Position numbers and translations under genes: made by a program. From positions 10,001 to 74,000 of the forward strand of contig JAXCGZ010005730.1 of the NCBI GenBank assembly GCA_037179515.1: a stretch of 64,000 nt of DNA. Reading direction: 5' to 3'. This document shows, piece by piece, positions 39,490-51,981 of this stretch; the stretch's first letter is position 1, and each line of letters opens with the position of its first letter. The stretch is from Halocaridina rubra (taxonomy: Eukaryota > Arthropoda > Malacostraca > Decapoda > Atyidae). The notes under the pieces were generated by a model. The model was not told where the DNA came from and did not search any database. It worked only from the letters and a program-made list of their open reading frames with translations.

Positions 39490-39880
39490 AATGCAATTGT
39501 GCATTTTTAAAGGTCTTCAAATAATCACCCTTCCTTGTCGGAAATCGAAGCTGAGAACTGTAGTCTAGAGCGCCACAGCTTTGCCCACTAGACCACAGAG
39601 GTTGTATATTAAGGGGAACTGGCACTTCCTAGCTAGCCTTTGGTGTTAAGGAGGCGAATTACATGTGCACTGGTGGGTTTTGAGGGGGTAAAAAGGAGAA
39701 CATTGGTTGCAGTGGCGCCCCTTCGTATGAGTAGCATTAGTAAATGTTCCAGTTCCCTCTCTTATACAACCTCTGTGGTCCAGTGAGTTAAGCTTCGGCA
39801 CTTTAGAGCACAGTTCCCAGGTTTGGTTCACGACAAAGAATGAAGACTAATTGAAGACATTTAAAAATGCATAATTACAT
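39490..39880. mobile_element. SINE-D: two tRNA-derived copies in inverted orientation
   Basis: Right copy (+): ACAACCTCTGTGGTCCAGTG (A box), AGCTTCGGCACTTTAGAGC, CCCAGGTTTGGTTCACGAC (B box), then GAAGACATTTAAAAATGC. Left copy (-): GTGGTCTAGTGGGCAAAG, then GTTCTCAGCTTCGATTTCC (B box) and GAAGACCTTTAAAAATGC. The ~130-bp centre is not inverted. Makes a ~390-bp imperfect palindrome. Confidence 0.75.
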
Positions 39881-39903
39881 TACTGTATATTTGTCTAATA
39901 ATA

Positions 39904-39905
39904 CA

Positions 39906-39943
<38 letters not shown>

Positions 39944-39953
39944 GAAGAAGAAG
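39904..39953. repeat. (AAT)n(AAG)n microsatellite
   Basis: AAT trinucleotides ending in four AAG units. Confidence 0.95.
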
Positions 39954-40307
39954 AATGGGAGTTGGTTCTTGATTATTTTCATAAGTATCGTTCGTGACAC
40001 GTATTTAACACGGACTTCATATTGAGGCTTGGATGTCATCGATCAGTAGCTACTATAACATCATGGTACATTCCAAGACACGTAAAGGTTAATATAGGAA
40101 GGGGGGGTTAAAGTAGGGATGCATGGAGGGTTTATTTAATGGGGGAGAGGGGGTAGAGTGCTTTACGGTTGCCAGGGACAGTTCTTTTGGGGGTTTTAGG
40201 ACGGGGGCCGAAGGTTATTGGATATTATTTGGAGATCCTAGTTTGCATCCGTAGCCTACTTGGTTTGGTGTTTGTACGAAGTCATTGCCTTTTTAAAAAT
40301 TGCTTTG

Positions 40308-40380
<73 letters not shown>

Positions 40381-41321
40381 AGCAATCAGATACTCAAGCA
40401 CTAAGTGCTTTTGATAGCAATAATGCATGACACACACACACACACATACTTGTGAATGGAGAACCGTTATCACTTGTACCCGGAGTTACACATAAAAAAA
40501 GGACTGACTGCATTTCGCAACATTATTATGTATAATCTATACAGTTTTTTCCTCCATCTCTTTAAGGTGATATAATTGTATTTATTTATTTATGTACTTA
40601 TTTGTGTATTTATTTATAACTGCAGAAAAAGTATATGCTTTCAATTGAAAGCGCTTCCTATGCATGCAATAACTCGCTTTATAATGGTTTATTCTCAAGA
40701 CAAAGGCATTGATCTAGATTCTAGAGTGCCATTGTGGTCACGGGGGGGGGGTACAGAGAGACTAAACCCTCCAACCCATGTGATCATAAATAACGAATAA
40801 TAATTCGAGAGAATATAAAGAATTCACGAACCTGTAATACAAACATTCTTTTGAATTAGTCATTAGAAAATACTAGATATGGAAGACTAGGCTATGTTTT
40901 GGGACCTATTTCCAATGTGTATCGCTACAGTGTCGTCGAATTGCATCCTACAAGTATAATTTCTATACGTGTGTATATGTAATATATAAATGTTGAAAAT
41001 GATGCCAAATTGTATGCTACTTGTATTTTGCATTTTTTTACATAAGGACATTGGATAATTATGTTTTCTATGTATGATATGTATTTATTTACTTATTTTT
41101 TATATATTATTTGTTCTCATGTTTTTAGAGATTTATGACCATTATATTTCGTACTTGCAAGCGCCCTTGAACCCAAACATAAATGTTGCCTGCGCTAGCC
41201 GTATGTTTATGAAGTACGCTTGATGTACTAGCATATGAGGAGTACAATAAGTATGCTTTATGCGAAGTATGATACCAAGACATATTTATAAACAGGTTTT
41301 AATTTCCAGTTTCGAATGTAT
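39954..41321. other. Intergenic stretch
   Basis: (CT)n at 40311-40380; G-runs near 40102, 40141 and 40741; short (CA)n at ~40430-40445. No gene recognised. Confidence 0.4.
40311..40380. repeat. (CT)n microsatellite
   Basis: ~70 bp of CT with one interruption. Confidence 0.95.
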
Positions 41322-41327
41322 GGACAA

Positions 41328-41512
41328 GCACAGTGGTAACGCGCTGGCTTCGCATTCACGAGGTCGAAAGATCGGTCCCCGTCCAAGACCGAGAGTTTAA
41401 GCTGTTTACTGGCAGGAACTGCTGTGGTTGGACATCACAGTGGGGGGTTGGGGCTTGCCCTGGCTGACGAATACCCATTGTAATGAAATGGAAATAAAGT
41501 TTATTTATTTTT
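41328..41512 (+). mobile_element. SINE-C copy
   Basis: CACAGTGGTAACGCGCTGG, ACGAGGTCGAAAGATCGG, GTTTAAGCTGTTTACTGGC, CATCACAGTGGGGGGTTGG, TGACGAATACCCATTGTAAT, ending AATAAAGTTTATTTATTT and then T and CT runs. The first few bases of the tRNA head are replaced. Near-identical to 35403-35590, so recently active. Confidence 0.85.
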
Positions 41513-42329
41513 TTTTTTTCTCTCTCTCTCTCTCAGTCCAAAGTATTGAATTACATGTGTTGCCTGATTGTATACTAGCTCAAATATCCTTCCCCATGTG
41601 ACAGCATAAAAAGTTAAATTTGATATTGTTCCAACATGACGATTTTCTTTCAATGCTGGATATCTATTTGTGATCCAAGTTTCTTCAATACCCTCATGAT
41701 TTTGGTTTGTTAGTCTAAGGAGCAAAATATACCAACTTATAAAAAATTAATTTCAAGCTATTTTGGTTTGTTTGCTGATTATTTTATTTAAACTTTATCT
41801 CTACGTCGATAAAGTTGCCAAGCTCGTGCAAAGCTTTGGTAATAAGCTTAGGCGAGATGGGACTTATTGGCCTGATTTCAACTGCTAATTTTTTTTGTTT
41901 GTAATCAGGCCACCCTTTTCAATTGCCTCAGCAAGGGAAGTAGACCTCTGCAAAATCGTAGGCCCATGCCAACTGGCCTGCTCCTCACCCCCCTGAGAGG
42001 TGTCCCGCAAGATGCAAAAATGATGAACATTAATTGCAGTGTTCCTTTAACATATATTCTCTTAAACAGAGTGTGTATATACTTTATTGTCTTACAGGAA
42101 AGTCGCGCGTGTGTGTATGTGTATTAATAAAGATGTACAGAAATATTATATGTGGGTATGAAAGAATAATATGTCATAAGTCGTCACGGTAAGGCAACAG
42201 ACCTGTTTCATTACTTGAGTTACGGCATCATATTTACCTAAACGTATGTGGCGTTGTTTGCCTAAAATGTTATCTATACTTCATGCCATGTTAGGGTACA
42301 TTATTTTTTTTTTCATACATGCATATAGG
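41513..42329. other. Intergenic stretch
   Basis: No gene or clear repeat. Confidence 0.4.
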
Positions 42330-42793
42330 AGTTCATAAAGAATTGGGACCTGAAATATTTATAGGTCCTAATTCCTCAGATGGGGTAAAAGTTGTGGTTC
42401 TTAATCTTCAGTTGGTCGCTGTTGATCATGGCCAACCACAAATTCTATTAACTTCATAGGTCATTGATCTGATTAGAAAATAAGTAAATTTAAGGATAAT
42501 AAACTGTTTATATTGAGATACAGGTTGCTTTAGGCTAATTGAGGTTCCTAATCTTCAATTGGTTGCTGTTGATAAAGGTTAGGTTAGGATAGGTTATGTT
42601 TATTTTATTAATTAAATTCTTTATGTAATTTAATATTTTGTTTATAAATCCTTTATGTAGTTTATATTTTACTTTACGATTGCATATGTACTTAAAAAAG
42701 AGAGTGTATTTTTCATTTGGGGTTAAATTTGAGGTCCGTAATCTTCCGTTGATTGTTGTTAATAAAAGTCACGTCCCAATTCTTCATGAGCTC
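42330..42793. mobile_element. TIR element, family F copy 2 (~460 bp)
   Basis: Left end GAGTTCATAAAGAATTGGGA; the complement of the right end reads GAGCTCATGAAGAATTGGGA, continuing GACTTTTATTAACA as in copy 1 at 3250-3391. Inside, GAGGTTCCTAATCTTCAATT with TTGCTGTTGAT recurs three times (~42398, 42541, 42731). Contains a TTAGGTTAGG motif. No ORF. Confidence 0.65.
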
Positions 42794-43120
42794 TTACTCA
42801 TTCACTAAGCGTTAGCTGCGCCATTTTGGGAAAGCCTATTTATGCTTGAGTTAATCCACAGCTTTGCAGTTATTTTGACGCTTTATTTTCTTTTTCTTTA
42901 GACAAAACTCGGTTCTTGATTAACGAAGGTGGTATTCGCACGTTAATGTCTTATACTTTGTTTTATCTTGTGCTATCAGGTCGAGTAATGGCTTTGTTCC
43001 TTGGTCAAATCAGGACAGTTAATCTGAAGTTCCGTCGTAAATGTCCTGCTCAAAGTAACACTTTAATGCGGTCCAAAGAATCCTACTTTTTCATCACATT
43101 TTCTTCACTAATGCTTAGAT

Positions 43121-43208
<88 letters not shown>

Positions 43209-43884
43209 CTTACTTTCTTGCGCATAAACTTGACACAGGTAGTTCCACAATTTTCTATCCGTATGCACATATGTATTCATTAATCCTCCTGAGTTGGCAG
43301 AAGCTGTTAGACAAAAACACCTTTATTAACTCTTCATTAAACCTACACATATTAGATTTTTTTTTTTCAATACCAGGAATCGAGGTTGCCTCGAACGCGG
43401 GTCCTCTGGTTTGCTACTCTATAGTTTTGGCTAAATAAGCCACGTTTTCTTTATTATAATAGATATGTGTCTATTGCAGTGTTTGAGTGAGGAAGCCACC
43501 TAAACTGGGTGTCAGTCCCTAGCCAGGGATAATGGTGAGGGTCGCTGTCAGGAAGGACATTTGACTGTAAAGCTTTGATCCTAAACAAGCAATATTCTCC
43601 AAGAGGCTGAAGAAAACAGACACCCCATATTAGCTTAGGAAAAAGATGCTAATGAAAACCACTATCCATTTTCGATAAAATCTTTGATGTTAATAGCAAT
43701 TAAGTTTTTTCAAGCACCGTTTTCTGTTTGTCCTCATGAATGGGGGTAGATACAGACAGGCTGGAGCAGGGAGATAAAAAACTAGATTTTATTCCTTAGC
43801 GTCATGCGGTGGACTCGAACCTGCAGCAGTCGCCTCCCGACTTGCGCGCTTTCACTAAAAAAAAAACCTCATGTCCGGTCCTTC

Positions 43885-43933
<49 letters not shown>

Positions 43934-45184
43934 GTTGTTATTATTCCGACCGTCGTTGATTTTAACTTTCATATACTATTAACAGATTTCTCTTTCTCTG
44001 TTTCAGAATCACAGCATACAAGATGTATCCTAGACTAAGGAGACAATATTCATAAGAATCTTCACTCAGCATCAAGGAACTAATTACATCCGTCCGTGTT
44101 ATGCGATATTACTTATAATAAACTTCTAGTCTAGTATCGTAATCTTAGTCTAGACTCTAGGACATTAGTCCAAACTTTGCTGTGATAAATAATTTAAATA
44201 CTTACGAACTTAGAACATCTGTGATCTTATATGACCAAGTATAGCTATGAAAAGAAATTTATATATAACTAAAATATATATCTATTAAACATATTAAGTC
44301 CTGCAAAGATACAAAATTGATCATAGCTCTTAATGAAGAAAATGCTGTGATATTCACAAAGACGTGCTTTATGCGTATCAACATAATCAAAAGGTTGCTT
44401 TGGGTTGACTTTATATAAGAAAGCACCCAAGGAAAGCCGTTTATTGATTGACATTTGGTCGTCCTTGGCAACCTTGAGGGATTTCGCATTCATAGTCATT
44501 TCGAGTCCAGGTGAAGCAAAGACCCAGTCGTCTGCAGTGAGTCCGACGGCGGGAACACAATTCCAGTGAGAAAAGTTAGTGGTCAAGTCACCGTTGGAGA
44601 GTGGAGAGAGTCATTCTTGTCCAATAATGATTATCTCTCGTGATTTTAAGTCCTGGCCCTCTCTCCGTCCAGCGCTGAAATGTCCTCACAGTTGACGATT
44701 GTATAGTCTGTAAAAGTCTACCCCAGACTTTTGACTCTTTTTGCATAATTTTTATTCCTGTGGCGCCAGTATGACAGTCACATACACAAGCGAAGTGGCA
44801 ACATGTACCAAGTTTGGCACATTTTGGAAGCTGCTTTTCAGGTGAGTAGAGATTGTCTGTGACAGAGTTGTCAATCTATAACTTGAGAAAGCAAATGGAT
44901 GTATTTTATAGTTTATGACAAGATTAGATGTATAGTTTGTATGGATATGATGTAGCTTTGTCAAACATAGCTTGTTCAAACCCATATATTTAACTTGAAC
45001 TGAGAGTTTTTGTACTCCATACAAAATGTAAGATTCTTTTAAATGTCAGTAGGTTATCTCATGTAAACTTTTCACTAAAACGTACTTACAAAGTGCATGT
45101 AAAACACGCGCGCACAACTCTATTTCTAGGACATTTATACTCTAGCAGTGTATTCTACTTATAACTTTGCCCTAAACATATAAC

Positions 45185-45243
<59 letters not shown>

Positions 45244-45963
45244 ACGGTTCTGTTATCTATCTTTAAGACATATTCTTGGAATTCTGTCTCGAGACATATT
45301 CAGTTACATAATATCTCATGTTCATGCAATAAATATAAGCGTTATATAACACTCCATGAATGAACGAAGTTTTAGTATTATTAATAGTCATATTTTAGGC
45401 CATTTATTTACAATGTACCTTTTCATAACTACATGAAAAGGGTGTTTTATTTATAACTATTTTTGTTTTTATTTTACAGCCAGGAGGGAGGTTTTATTGG
45501 TAATTTTGCTTTTGTGGTAATTGATGAATATTCGGAATAGAAATTAAAAATAAATAGTTATAATGAGAAAAAACACAATGGATGTAAGGAAAATATAACA
45601 CATGTCAAGCTTACATAATATATTTTATTGAAAGCATCACTTCGAAAACACCCATACTGTTTTCTATCATTATTTTTTTTTTTATCAAAATTACCGTATA
45701 ATAAAATTGGGATGCGCTTTAGTTTTTGAAAAAAAAAAAATAAATGGACGTCTTCCAAAATTTAGCCAGAGCGAAGACATGTAGGCCTATATCCTATCCT
45801 AGTGTTGATATAATAAAGCGCTATCGATACTTTAACGCTAGGAAATTCCAAGTGTGCATCCCCGTTTGCTAGTCGTGTCATTTGCGTATATTGTCTGTTA
45901 AGTATACCTTTGAGGTGGTTATCCCTAACCTTGTTTTTTTGTATGTTTCACTATCAGTTCTCT
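42794..45963. other. Intergenic stretch
   Basis: (CT)n 43125-43205, (ATT)n 43886-43932, (TA)n plus poly(T) 45189-45243. Weak tRNA-like relics on the minus strand at ~43378-43445 and ~43800-43850. An open minus-strand frame at 44269-44586 (105 codons) has no recognised similarity. Confidence 0.4.
43125..43205. repeat. (CT)n microsatellite
   Basis: ~80 bp of uninterrupted CT. Confidence 0.95.
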
Positions 45964-46088
45964 TGATGGGGGTGGGCACAGGTGGGAGCTGGGGAATTAA
46001 GGCTGGATACTCTACCTAACGCACCGCGGTGGGCTCGAACACGGGCTTATCGCCAAGATGATTATTTAGTGAGACTGATTTCTCTACT
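45964..46088 (-). mobile_element. SINE-A copy
   Basis: Minus strand: GTGTTCGAGCCCACCGCGG (B box), TTAGGTAGAGTATCCAGCC, TTCCCCAGCTCCCACCTGTG. Its head abuts the hairpin element at 46091. Confidence 0.7.
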
Positions 46089-46090
46089 TT

Positions 46091-46242
46091 GGATCAAGTA
46101 AACCTAAAGAGTACCAGTATATTGAATAACCCGGCTAGGTTAGATTAGATTAGATTAGGTTGCATTAATACCTAACTTAATCTAACCAAAGATAATATAC
46201 CGGTTATTAGAGGTACTAAGAGGCGTTATTTTTACTTGATCC
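46091..46242. mobile_element. Hairpin element (152 bp)
   Basis: GGATCAAGTAAA at the left mirrors TTTACTTGATCC at the right. Inner pairing GAGTACC/GGTACT, AATAACCCGG/CCGGTTATT, and TTAGATTAGATTAGGTT with AACTTAATCTAACC near the centre. Non-coding. Confidence 0.7.
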
Positions 46243-47890
46243 CTCTATATTTCCATCGTTCTATGGTTTTCCAAATCTGAAGGACCCATAGGCCTACTTT
46301 TTTGTTCTCTGTATAACTTCTGTTTACGCCGTATATATGAATTATTAAAGTGTTATATTGCGTATCGACCAACACCAGGCGTATAGGACTAATCTGGTGT
46401 GACTTTACTGAGCCCCGGTTCGTATGTAATAGATAAATTATTTATATTTATACAGGCATTGCAGTTTAAATAATAACGATGATAATAATAATAATAATTA
46501 GTTTTTTTCTATTTCTACATTATAAAGGCTATTGATTTTTGGTTCTGAAATCAGACGCGCAGAATATCAGCATTTCATGAAATATATAAACGGTTTGTGC
46601 TTTATATAGACCACAGAGGATTACGGTCTGCTATTATACTTCTTGCTAGTCCCACGGTACATCTAAATAGTCAATAAGCAGTAATACGTATATATATTCT
46701 GTTGAATTTTTAAACAAAGCAATCTTTATAATCTGCCTTACCCTTGTTTTTATGGAGTTAGAAACCTTTTCCACGTCTTGCTGTTATATATTTCTCCTCG
46801 CCATTTAACCCTTTGTCTCTTGAACTGATATTTCTATCTTTTCCTATTATCTACTGTTTCTCCTCCACTAACATATCTATCTTGTTATATTCTCTCCTTT
46901 GAAATCTTCTCTCTTGTAAAATATATTGAGATCTCGTGATTCCATTCTCGAGCCACAAAATACATATGTATTTGTTATAAAACCATACTTTATTTTATTA
47001 ATTTCTGTAAGCTCTTGATGTCTTACGAATCGCAATAGTTTTAACTCCATGATAGTTAGACTGTATATTAAGCTTTGATTGGACAGTTCATGATAGACTG
47101 TATATTAAGTCTACCAGGCGTCTGAGTGAGCAATGAGCAACATTAGCCGACTCTCTTACCATATTCGGAGATTAATATTTCAACCACCGCTTAGAATCCT
47201 CCCTGAAGCAATTTTTTAGGTGTCCATAAAAAGTTCAGCCCCTCCAATATATGTCCATACTAAAAAAATCATTATTGTCTTAGTATATCAATTAAATGTG
47301 AGGCAGTTGAAAGGTTCAAGGTTTGATTTCGTATTTCACCTATTTTAATTTCTAATGGTCTGCTTCTGTAATAATTTATTTCACCTGATATGTAATAATC
47401 CCTGCATTTTTTAAGTCACTTTATGAAAATCTGATATTCAGAACTGCACTTTGGGCTGGCTTGATTTTGCATGGTTTCTTTCTATTCATTATAGCATGAA
47501 TTGGTAAATGTTGTTCCTCAAAGCGTAATTTCGGGCCACTTCCATGATATGAATGTGACATAGTGGTATATCTTTTCAGAACATGGGGAACAACTGATTA
47601 AAAATTACTGCTCTTAAACAGGAAGCGATAGGGTTAACAGGGGGAGATAGGTATTCCAGGTTCGTTACAATACAAAATTCTTAGAACCTAGTTATATGAT
47701 TTTATCTAAAATTTTGGGGATTTTTTTGTTTAAAATTACAGACCTTAGGCAATCCTTTGTACGGTTTGTCTCTCTATCTAAACCACAGTGTGCTTATAGG
47801 AAAGCAAACGATATATAATATCTCCCCTATATTCGTGTGTATATATATTAAGTTATTAAGCTTTGATTGGACAGTTATGCGATGTCAAAT

Positions 47891-47989
<99 letters not shown>

Positions 47990-48208
47990 AATGTTTCTTG
48001 GTAATTCAACCAGAGGATATGTGTACTTTTGAGATATTGTTGTTGTTGTCAATATTAGGCTATAGTATCAGATATTCTAATCAAAACAAATTTATGCTGT
48101 AATTGATATTGCTTTTTATGTAATTTTTGTAAATGTTAAATGGTAGCCTAATCTTTCTGCGTTGAAGAAGTAATTAGTTATCCCTCTTCTACCAACCCAA
48201 ATTTTATT

Positions 48209-48212
<4 letters not shown>
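46243..48212. other. Intergenic stretch
   Basis: (CT)n at 47892-47988. AAGCTTTGATTGGACAGTT occurs at ~47070 and ~47860, each after TATATTAAG. No gene recognised. Confidence 0.4.
47892..47988. repeat. (CT)n microsatellite
   Basis: ~97 bp of uninterrupted CT. Confidence 0.95.
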
Positions 48213-48307
<95 letters not shown>

Positions 48308-48313
48308 TTTTTT
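48213..48313. repeat. (TA)n plus poly(T)
   Basis: ~78 bp (TA)n then ~23 T. The poly(T) is the complement of the A tail of the minus-strand SINE-A that follows. Confidence 0.93.
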
Positions 48314-48612
48314 CAATTTATTTATTTTATTGTGACACCAGAACGGGCCAAAAAATAATAATATTAAACAGCCCTCATCAGGTCTGGGCACGAAGAATAC
48401 ATAAAATAAAGAGAAACAGAAATGGAGAGTGTAATGACATGTCAGATGTGAAGGGATAATATGAGGTGTGTAACGAATATCCAAGAATATTCAGTGTTGA
48501 TGTACTCATAGAAAAAGAACCGTAACTGAAGGAAGACTTAACATCGAGCTGTCCTGGACAGCCCTATTTAAGTTCAAAAAACCTTCAGCTGTAGTATCGC
48601 AACGGACGGTCA
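48314..48612 (-). mobile_element. SINE-A 3' body, minus strand
   Basis: Reverse complement of ~20955-21250: TGTGACACCAGAACGGGCC, AAACAGCCCTCATCAGGTC, GTGAAGGGATAATATGAGG, AAGAACCGTAACTGAAGG, CATCGAGCTGTCCTGGACAG. Head and early body are missing. Confidence 0.85.
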
Positions 48613-49679
48613 CATGCAGTCCTGATTTTCACTCTCAAAATGTGTTGTCACTAATGTGTGTGGGTGTGGTTTTTTATAGTGTTTATTTTTATATATTTTG
48701 TCGGTTCTCTTGTATATTTTTGAGTTTAGAACCAGTTTGCTCGTGTAGGAAAGCCTTCCTAGACTGTGGGCCTCATCAGTTGTTATATTTGATTATAATC
48801 ACGGGCAAAAAAAGCTTTGAGCCAATATGTATATTTATATAGCATGCGTATATATTCCATATGGTATATATTCCATAAAATCTTTCGTGTACCTTACTGT
48901 GGGAGAATTAAGATAATTATTTTACTCAGGATGATACAAACTATATAATTATTTATTTTTTTTTATAAAATTTGCACGGACTATTAGCGTAAAATTAAGA
49001 AATTTAGAATATTCTATACATAGGTGTTCATGGAAAACATCGTGGAATAAACAATTTTATAAATTTTTTTTATATAAAATCAACTCTGAAACTAAAGCAG
49101 AGTTGGAGGAAATGGCTAGAAAATCATCATTATTCGCCTCGTTGGTCTTTGGCGATGAGCTACCATTTTCTTCCCTTTTGTGTCCTGTGGCGCCAGAGGT
49201 CTGGCCGGTGCCTAGGTTAAGATTGCGAGGATCCAGTTTGAAGCGCTTTCATCCCCTTTGGATAGTATGGCATTGGAGAATAACACACGCACAAGGGCAT
49301 AAATCGATATCCTGACCATGCATGAGGCAGCGGCCTAATTACATTCACTCACGTTTGTCAAAATATCCGTATATTTTACATACATTATAAAAGCCTTTTA
49401 GTAAGGCCGGTTACTTCATAAGACTCTGAATGCCTTATTATTGTATTTTTAAGGTAATTAAGCTTGTTTATAGGTCTAGTTACCAAGGGTGTTCCATTTA
49501 TTACTGGAACATTTTAGGCTAGGCTACTCGTAGGTCTAGCTGTGCGGCAGGTGATGTAGCCTAGTGCATCTGTTGCTTCATGATAGCAGAACCCGAATCT
49601 AATGTCACTAGTGAATGTTATAATGATCTGTCAACATTGTCACTAGTTTGTCATTTTATAGGGGTGAACTCAACTGATT
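48613..49679. other. Intergenic stretch
   Basis: Nothing recognised. An open frame near 49085-49315 (+) starts ELEEMARKSSLFASL but has no known similarity. Confidence 0.35.
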
Positions 49680-49792
49680 AAAGCTTGGGGATTAAGGCTG
49701 GATGCCCGTCCTAATGCCTTTCGTTGGGCTTGAATACGCACTTGTCATTTAGAAAATCGAGCACTATAACCACTGTCCACCGCGGTTCCCTC
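49680..49792 (-). mobile_element. SINE-A copy
   Basis: Minus strand: AACCGCGGTGGACAGTGGTT (A box), GTGCGTATTCAAGCCC (B box), TTAGGACGGGCATCCAGCC, TTAATCCCCAAGCTT. Confidence 0.75.
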
Positions 49793-50039
49793 ACATTGCC
49801 TCTAATGCGAGATGAATTTTAGCAACTGTACAGTGTGATTAGTTGTATATAGGATTATGATATTAAATTTCATATGGGAAGGAGAGATTTGATGATTAGT
49901 TAAAAAAAAGAATCCCCATATTTTGTCAGCCTTTATTACAATTTTTTTCAAGTATTTCATTCTCTACTTTTGTCCATCTATTTATCATTTGTGTATCTTG
50001 TTCTCCCCCTGAGGGAGGGGGGCTAGAATACTTCTTCCG

Positions 50040-50170
50040 TGTTCCCTTGCATGTCGTATGAGTCGACTAAGAAAGGTGGAGCGAGGGAACTGGGAATCCC
50101 CTCTTCTGTATTTAGTTTTTCCCAAGAGTCAGATTATTTTGCCTCAACTTGGCTCATGTATATAGATAAT
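50040..50170. repeat. H-family interspersed repeat
   Basis: CCTTGCATGTCGTATGAGTC, GACTAAGAAAGGTGGAGCG, GGGAACTGGGAATCCCCTC, then CCCAAGAGTCAGATTATTTT. Same order as 28436-28533 and 6345-6580. Confidence 0.65.
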
Positions 50171-50373
50171 ATAAATATCTTGTTTATCATTTATAAGGTA
50201 TATAGATAATATAGATAAATATCTTTTTTTATCTTTTATGTTATCCAGTGCATTATTGGACGTATCTGAATCGACACCGAACTACATATTTTTGCAATAT
50301 AATGAAAAGAATTATTTGCCGTTTTAGTCAAACTTCCACATTTTATTTCGTTGATTACGAAGAGTAGACATGG

Positions 50374-50541
50374 TGACCGCCGTAGCCCAGTGGTCAGAGC
50401 ACTCGACCCGGAAGGTGACAAGCCCATATTCGATTCCACAGCGGGTCGTTAGGAAGGGCATCCAGCTTTAATTCTCCAGCTTCAGCTTGTCTGTGCCCCC
50501 CATTATTCGAATAGGGATTAATAGTGACAGAGAAGAAAAAA
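50374..50541 (+). mobile_element. SINE-A copy with clear tRNA head
   Basis: GACCGCCGTAGCCCAGTGGT (A box), GAGCACTCGACCCGGAAGG, CCATATTCGATTCCACAGC (B box), GTTAGGAAGGGCATCCAGC, GGGATTAATAGTGACAGAG. The cleanest 5' half of the family in the window. Confidence 0.85.
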
Positions 50542-50962
50542 CCTTTTTGGAATTTGTAAAATCATCAAGAAGTTGCCTTTCATTTGGGCACAGTAGCCAT
50601 AATGCAATTCTTGTAATTAGGGACCAATACCCCATTTCGTTTGGTCGCTAACATTCTAGGACTTCAGTGACCTATTGTGATTTATGTTAGATTCGGTTAG
50701 GGTAGGTAATGTTACAGTTGTTTAGGTTAGGTTTATGCGTAGTGTTACCAGCCATCATATTCGGCCAAATGCAGTCCATGGTATTCGGCCAAATGACATG
50801 CCAAAGCTCTTTAACGATATTTAACCTATTAAGGACAGTGTCATGCATTCCTGAAGCGCTTTTATTGTCTGCGAAGTGGCATATAACAGCTTTTACTGAT
50901 TTATGTCGTCCGTGCGTATTGATCGTATTTCGTATTGCATAACGTCTTTGTTTCTGGCCGGT

Positions 50963-50965
<3 letters not shown>

Positions 50966-51037
<72 letters not shown>
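50966..51037. repeat. (GA)n microsatellite
   Basis: ~72 bp of GA with one slip. Confidence 0.95.
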
Positions 51038-51038
<1 letters not shown>

Positions 51039-51352
51039 AACACGGCTCAGTCGTCCTTGGATAAACTTGAGGTCATTGATAAAGTGTTCTTAGAGATTAT
51101 TTCTTATTGCGCATATGTATGCTTATTTTTAATCCGTAAAATTCAACTAGCTCTTGATTTTTTTTAATCATCTCAAAATGTCAGTCAGTATCTATTATTT
51201 CTAACTGCTAAATTTGAATTAAAAAATTGAATGAAAATTTAAATTATTATTGTTGATGAATATGTTTCTCTTAGAAGTTGGAACATTCGGATCTTGAAAT
51301 AATGGTAACTTTCAGAGCCAAATGTAGTTGAAAAACCCTGTAGATTTTTAAG

Positions 51353-51446
51353 ATAGGTTAGGTTGGTATGGGCTAGGCTGGGTTGGGTTGATTAGGATTG
51401 GTTAGGTTAGGTCGGGATAGGCTAAGCTAGGCTAGATTAGGTTAGG
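51353..51446 (+). repeat. Degenerate TTAGG/TAGGC-type array
   Basis: ~95 bp built from GGTTAGG, GGCTAGG and GATTAGG variants (gataggttaggttggta ... ctagattaggttaggtg). TTAGG is the common arthropod telomere unit. Followed by TAAATATGAATAACCCTAGA, which recurs at ~63472. Confidence 0.55.
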
Positions 51447-51749
51447 TGACTTGCCTCGTAAATATGAATAACCCTAGAACACCCCCATGCGAGTCTTCTT
51501 TACAAGATCCGAAAAGTCTCTTCTGGCCTGAAACCGCATGCCTAGAACCCTCTGTGGAACGTTCATTCAAAACTGCACAAGTGACTGCGCAATCTACTTT
51601 GTGCAGTTCAGTTTGCGCGAGTGTAAGGTAGTCTGAGGAAATGCACAGGCCCCAAGAGTGCATTATCGCCACGGCATGCCTGCAGACTAAGCTTAAGCGT
51701 CACGCTTCCCCATACACGCGCTAACTAGACGCGTGCAGTATTACTGTAA

Positions 51750-51981
51750 TTATGGATAGATGATTTTGTAGTCTCTGTGGCAAAATGGTAGCGTCCGCGA
51801 CTATGAGGCGGCAGATCGAGGGTTCGCGCCCCGTCACGGACTGAGGTTAGTAAGGGTATACACTCAGGGTAACGATTACATCTGCCAAAACAAGACCTTC
51901 GCAAGAAGGCAACCGTCCTAGCCCTTAGTAGAAAAGGGAGTTCGTGACGTAAAACCGAATCCATCTATGGATAGATGATTT
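51750..51981 (+). mobile_element. SINE-B copy with 16-bp target-site duplication
   Basis: TATGGATAGATGATTT at 51751-51766 and again at 51966-51981 bracket the element. Head CTCTGTGGCAAAATGGTAGC (A box), GATCGAGGGTTCGCGCCCCG (B box), then AACGATTACATCTGCC, CCTTCGCAAGAAGGC, CCCTTAGTAGAAAAGGGAG and GACGTAAAACCGAATCCATC. No poly(A) tail. The exact duplication shows retroposition and sets the element ends. Confidence 0.9.

Noticed and set aside
44269..44586. 105-codon minus-strand frame (WNCVPAVGLTADDW...)
   Set aside because: Composition is protein-like, but there is no recognised family, no splice partners and the length is within chance for this window.
49085..49315. ~75-codon + frame (ELEEMARKSSLFASLVFGDE...)
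   Set aside because: No family recognised and no supporting context.
50374..50445. Possible functional tRNA gene
   Set aside because: A and B boxes are present, but the cloverleaf is not intact and the SINE-A body follows directly; it is the SINE head.
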